A DNA stretch of 64,000 bases, taken from the NCBI GenBank assembly GCA_002733605.1, contig NVWK01000011.1, positions 186,001 through 250,000 on the forward strand, written 5' to 3'. Below, in pieces: positions 63,244-64,000 of this stretch. How positions within the stretch are numbered: the first letter of the stretch is position 1; each line of letters begins with the position of its first letter. The DNA comes from Robiginitomaculum sp. Lineage in GTDB: Bacteria; Pseudomonadota; Alphaproteobacteria; Caulobacterales; Maricaulaceae. The notes beneath the pieces were generated by a model. It was not told the DNA's origin. It made no database searches and saw only the letters and a program-made list of their open reading frames with translations. The translations under genes were made by a program, and so were the position numbers.

Positions 63244-64000
63244 CTATAACCCTGCCCCGTGATCGAAGTCCTTCACATGCACGCTAACGGTTGTGCCGGT
63301 GTTGGGGTCTGAGTTTATTCCGAATCTATGGTTTAAAGCTTCGCAAGCTTTTTTGACTTGATACAGACCGAGGCCTGTCCCGCTCGACAAATCTCCCTTT
63401 TGATACGGCTTGAGATAGGTTTTGATCTCGGCCTTTGTCATGAACGTCCCTGTATTCTGAATGTTGATTTCAACGGCATCGCCGTCTTGATGACATGCGA
63501 GCGTCACACTGCCTTGCTGTGTGTGCTTAAGTGCGTTTGAGACGAGGTTGCTGACAATGCGCATTAACGCGATCGGATTTGAAAACACATCCAGTTCCTG
63601 CGGGGCATACTGAAACGCCAAGCCTTTGGATTTGGCTTCATCCTTGAACATGGCAAAAACATTGTCGGTTACGGCGGTGACTTTGAATATCTCGCATTGC
63701 ATTTCAGAGCTTTCGTCCTGATTTGACGCAGGCGGGCCGAGATTATCACGGGCCAATGTTTCCAGATAATCAAAAGCATTTTGCATTTGTTGCGCTTTAG
63801 AAGCGTCCATTTTTTTGATGTCGCCCAGGCTTGTGCGTAAGGACGTTAAGGGTTGAAGGATATCATGGCTGACAGAAGAGAGGCGTTCCCGGCGCATTTC
63901 CGCTTGACGGCGGGCTTTCTGGTAAGAGTTCTCCGACTCTCGCAGAGCGCCACTGAGGCGCAATTGTTCTTGCACCGCTTTAAATTCTGATTGCAGGGCG
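63244..64000 (-). CDS. Sensor histidine kinase, C-terminal part (truncated by the window end)
   Basis: The frame is open to the right edge of the window, so the N-terminal sensory part lies outside. The visible 251 residues contain a helical linker, the HisKA phospho-His in VSHDILQPLTSL and the HATPase_c domain (SNLVSNALKHT N box, QNTGTF, SSGTGLGLYQVKKA). It would autophosphorylate and signal to an unseen response regulator. Confidence 0.9.
   Translation of the reverse strand, partial: ALQSEFKAVQEQLRLSGALRESENSYQKARRQAEMRRERLSSVSHDILQPLTSLRTSLGDIKKMDASKAQQMQNAFDYLETLARDNLGPPASNQDESSEMQCEIFKVTAVTDNVFAMFKDEAKSKGLAFQYAPQELDVFSNPIALMRIVSNLVSNALKHTQQGSVTLACHQDGDAVEINIQNTGTFMTKAEIKTYLKPYQKGDLSSGTGLGLYQVKKACEALNHRFGINSDPNTGTTVSVHVKDFDHGAGL

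Overview
The window is a chromosomal stretch of an alphaproteobacterium, most likely from the Hyphomonadaceae/Maricaulales/Caulobacterales side of the class. The inference rests on gene order: tsaE-amgK-murU-addB-addA-trxA, trpF-trpB-trpA with accD-folC nearby, cmk-rpsA with ihfB close by, a TIGR02300 (FYDLN acid) protein, and phoR-pstSCAB-phoU-phoB. The many TonB/amidohydrolase/S9 genes suggest a marine or surface-living heterotroph. The species cannot be named from the sequence.

0-33.7 kb is mostly core genome. On the + strand a tight run encodes TsaE, the cell-wall recycling pair AmgK/MurU, the AddB/AddA nuclease-helicase and thioredoxin, followed by an MscS-like membrane protein. On the - strand lie folC and accD, then (after a + strand small membrane gene) a GNAT gene coupled to trpA, trpB and trpF, then mscL, ihfB, an ArsC-like phosphatase coupled to a membrane-bound AraC regulator, rpsA, cmk and aroA. 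A + strand amidohydrolase sits between the AraC gene and rpsA. The - strand operon phoR / pstS-pstC-pstA-pstB-phoU-phoB has a tandem Pho box in front of pstS. Two thiol-type enzymes (GST and a DsbA/HCCA-isomerase-like protein) and tRNA-Ala(GGC) close this part.

34.2-50.3 kb is an accessory island just downstream of tRNA-Ala, with an imperfect 34-bp direct repeat at its two ends. It holds a TetR regulator; an operon of M81 (MlrC-type) metallopeptidase, TonB receptor, serine hydrolase with a membrane tail and GPH-type symporter; a D-threonine-aldolase-like PLP enzyme; a C45 N-acyl hydrolase with a P450; and an amidase, diaminopropionate ammonia-lyase and aldehyde dehydrogenase. Three promoter regions share the same TetR-type operator, so these units look like one regulon. 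I infer a catabolic system for an imported amide- or peptide-like compound containing D-amino and/or diaminopropionate-type units; the substrate is not known. This is the best candidate for an undescribed system here.

50.3-55.7 kb carries a partial phenylacetate catabolism locus (PaaR-like TetR, paaZ, paaG, a paaI remnant with an internal deletion, and a PaaJ/PcaF-type thiolase). 55.8-64 kb holds an amidohydrolase with a membrane LytTR regulator, a secreted TPR-like protein, an S9 prolyl oligopeptidase lipoprotein, a MarR regulator with matching operators before itself and a four-helix membrane gene, and the C-terminal part of a sensor histidine kinase that runs off the right edge.
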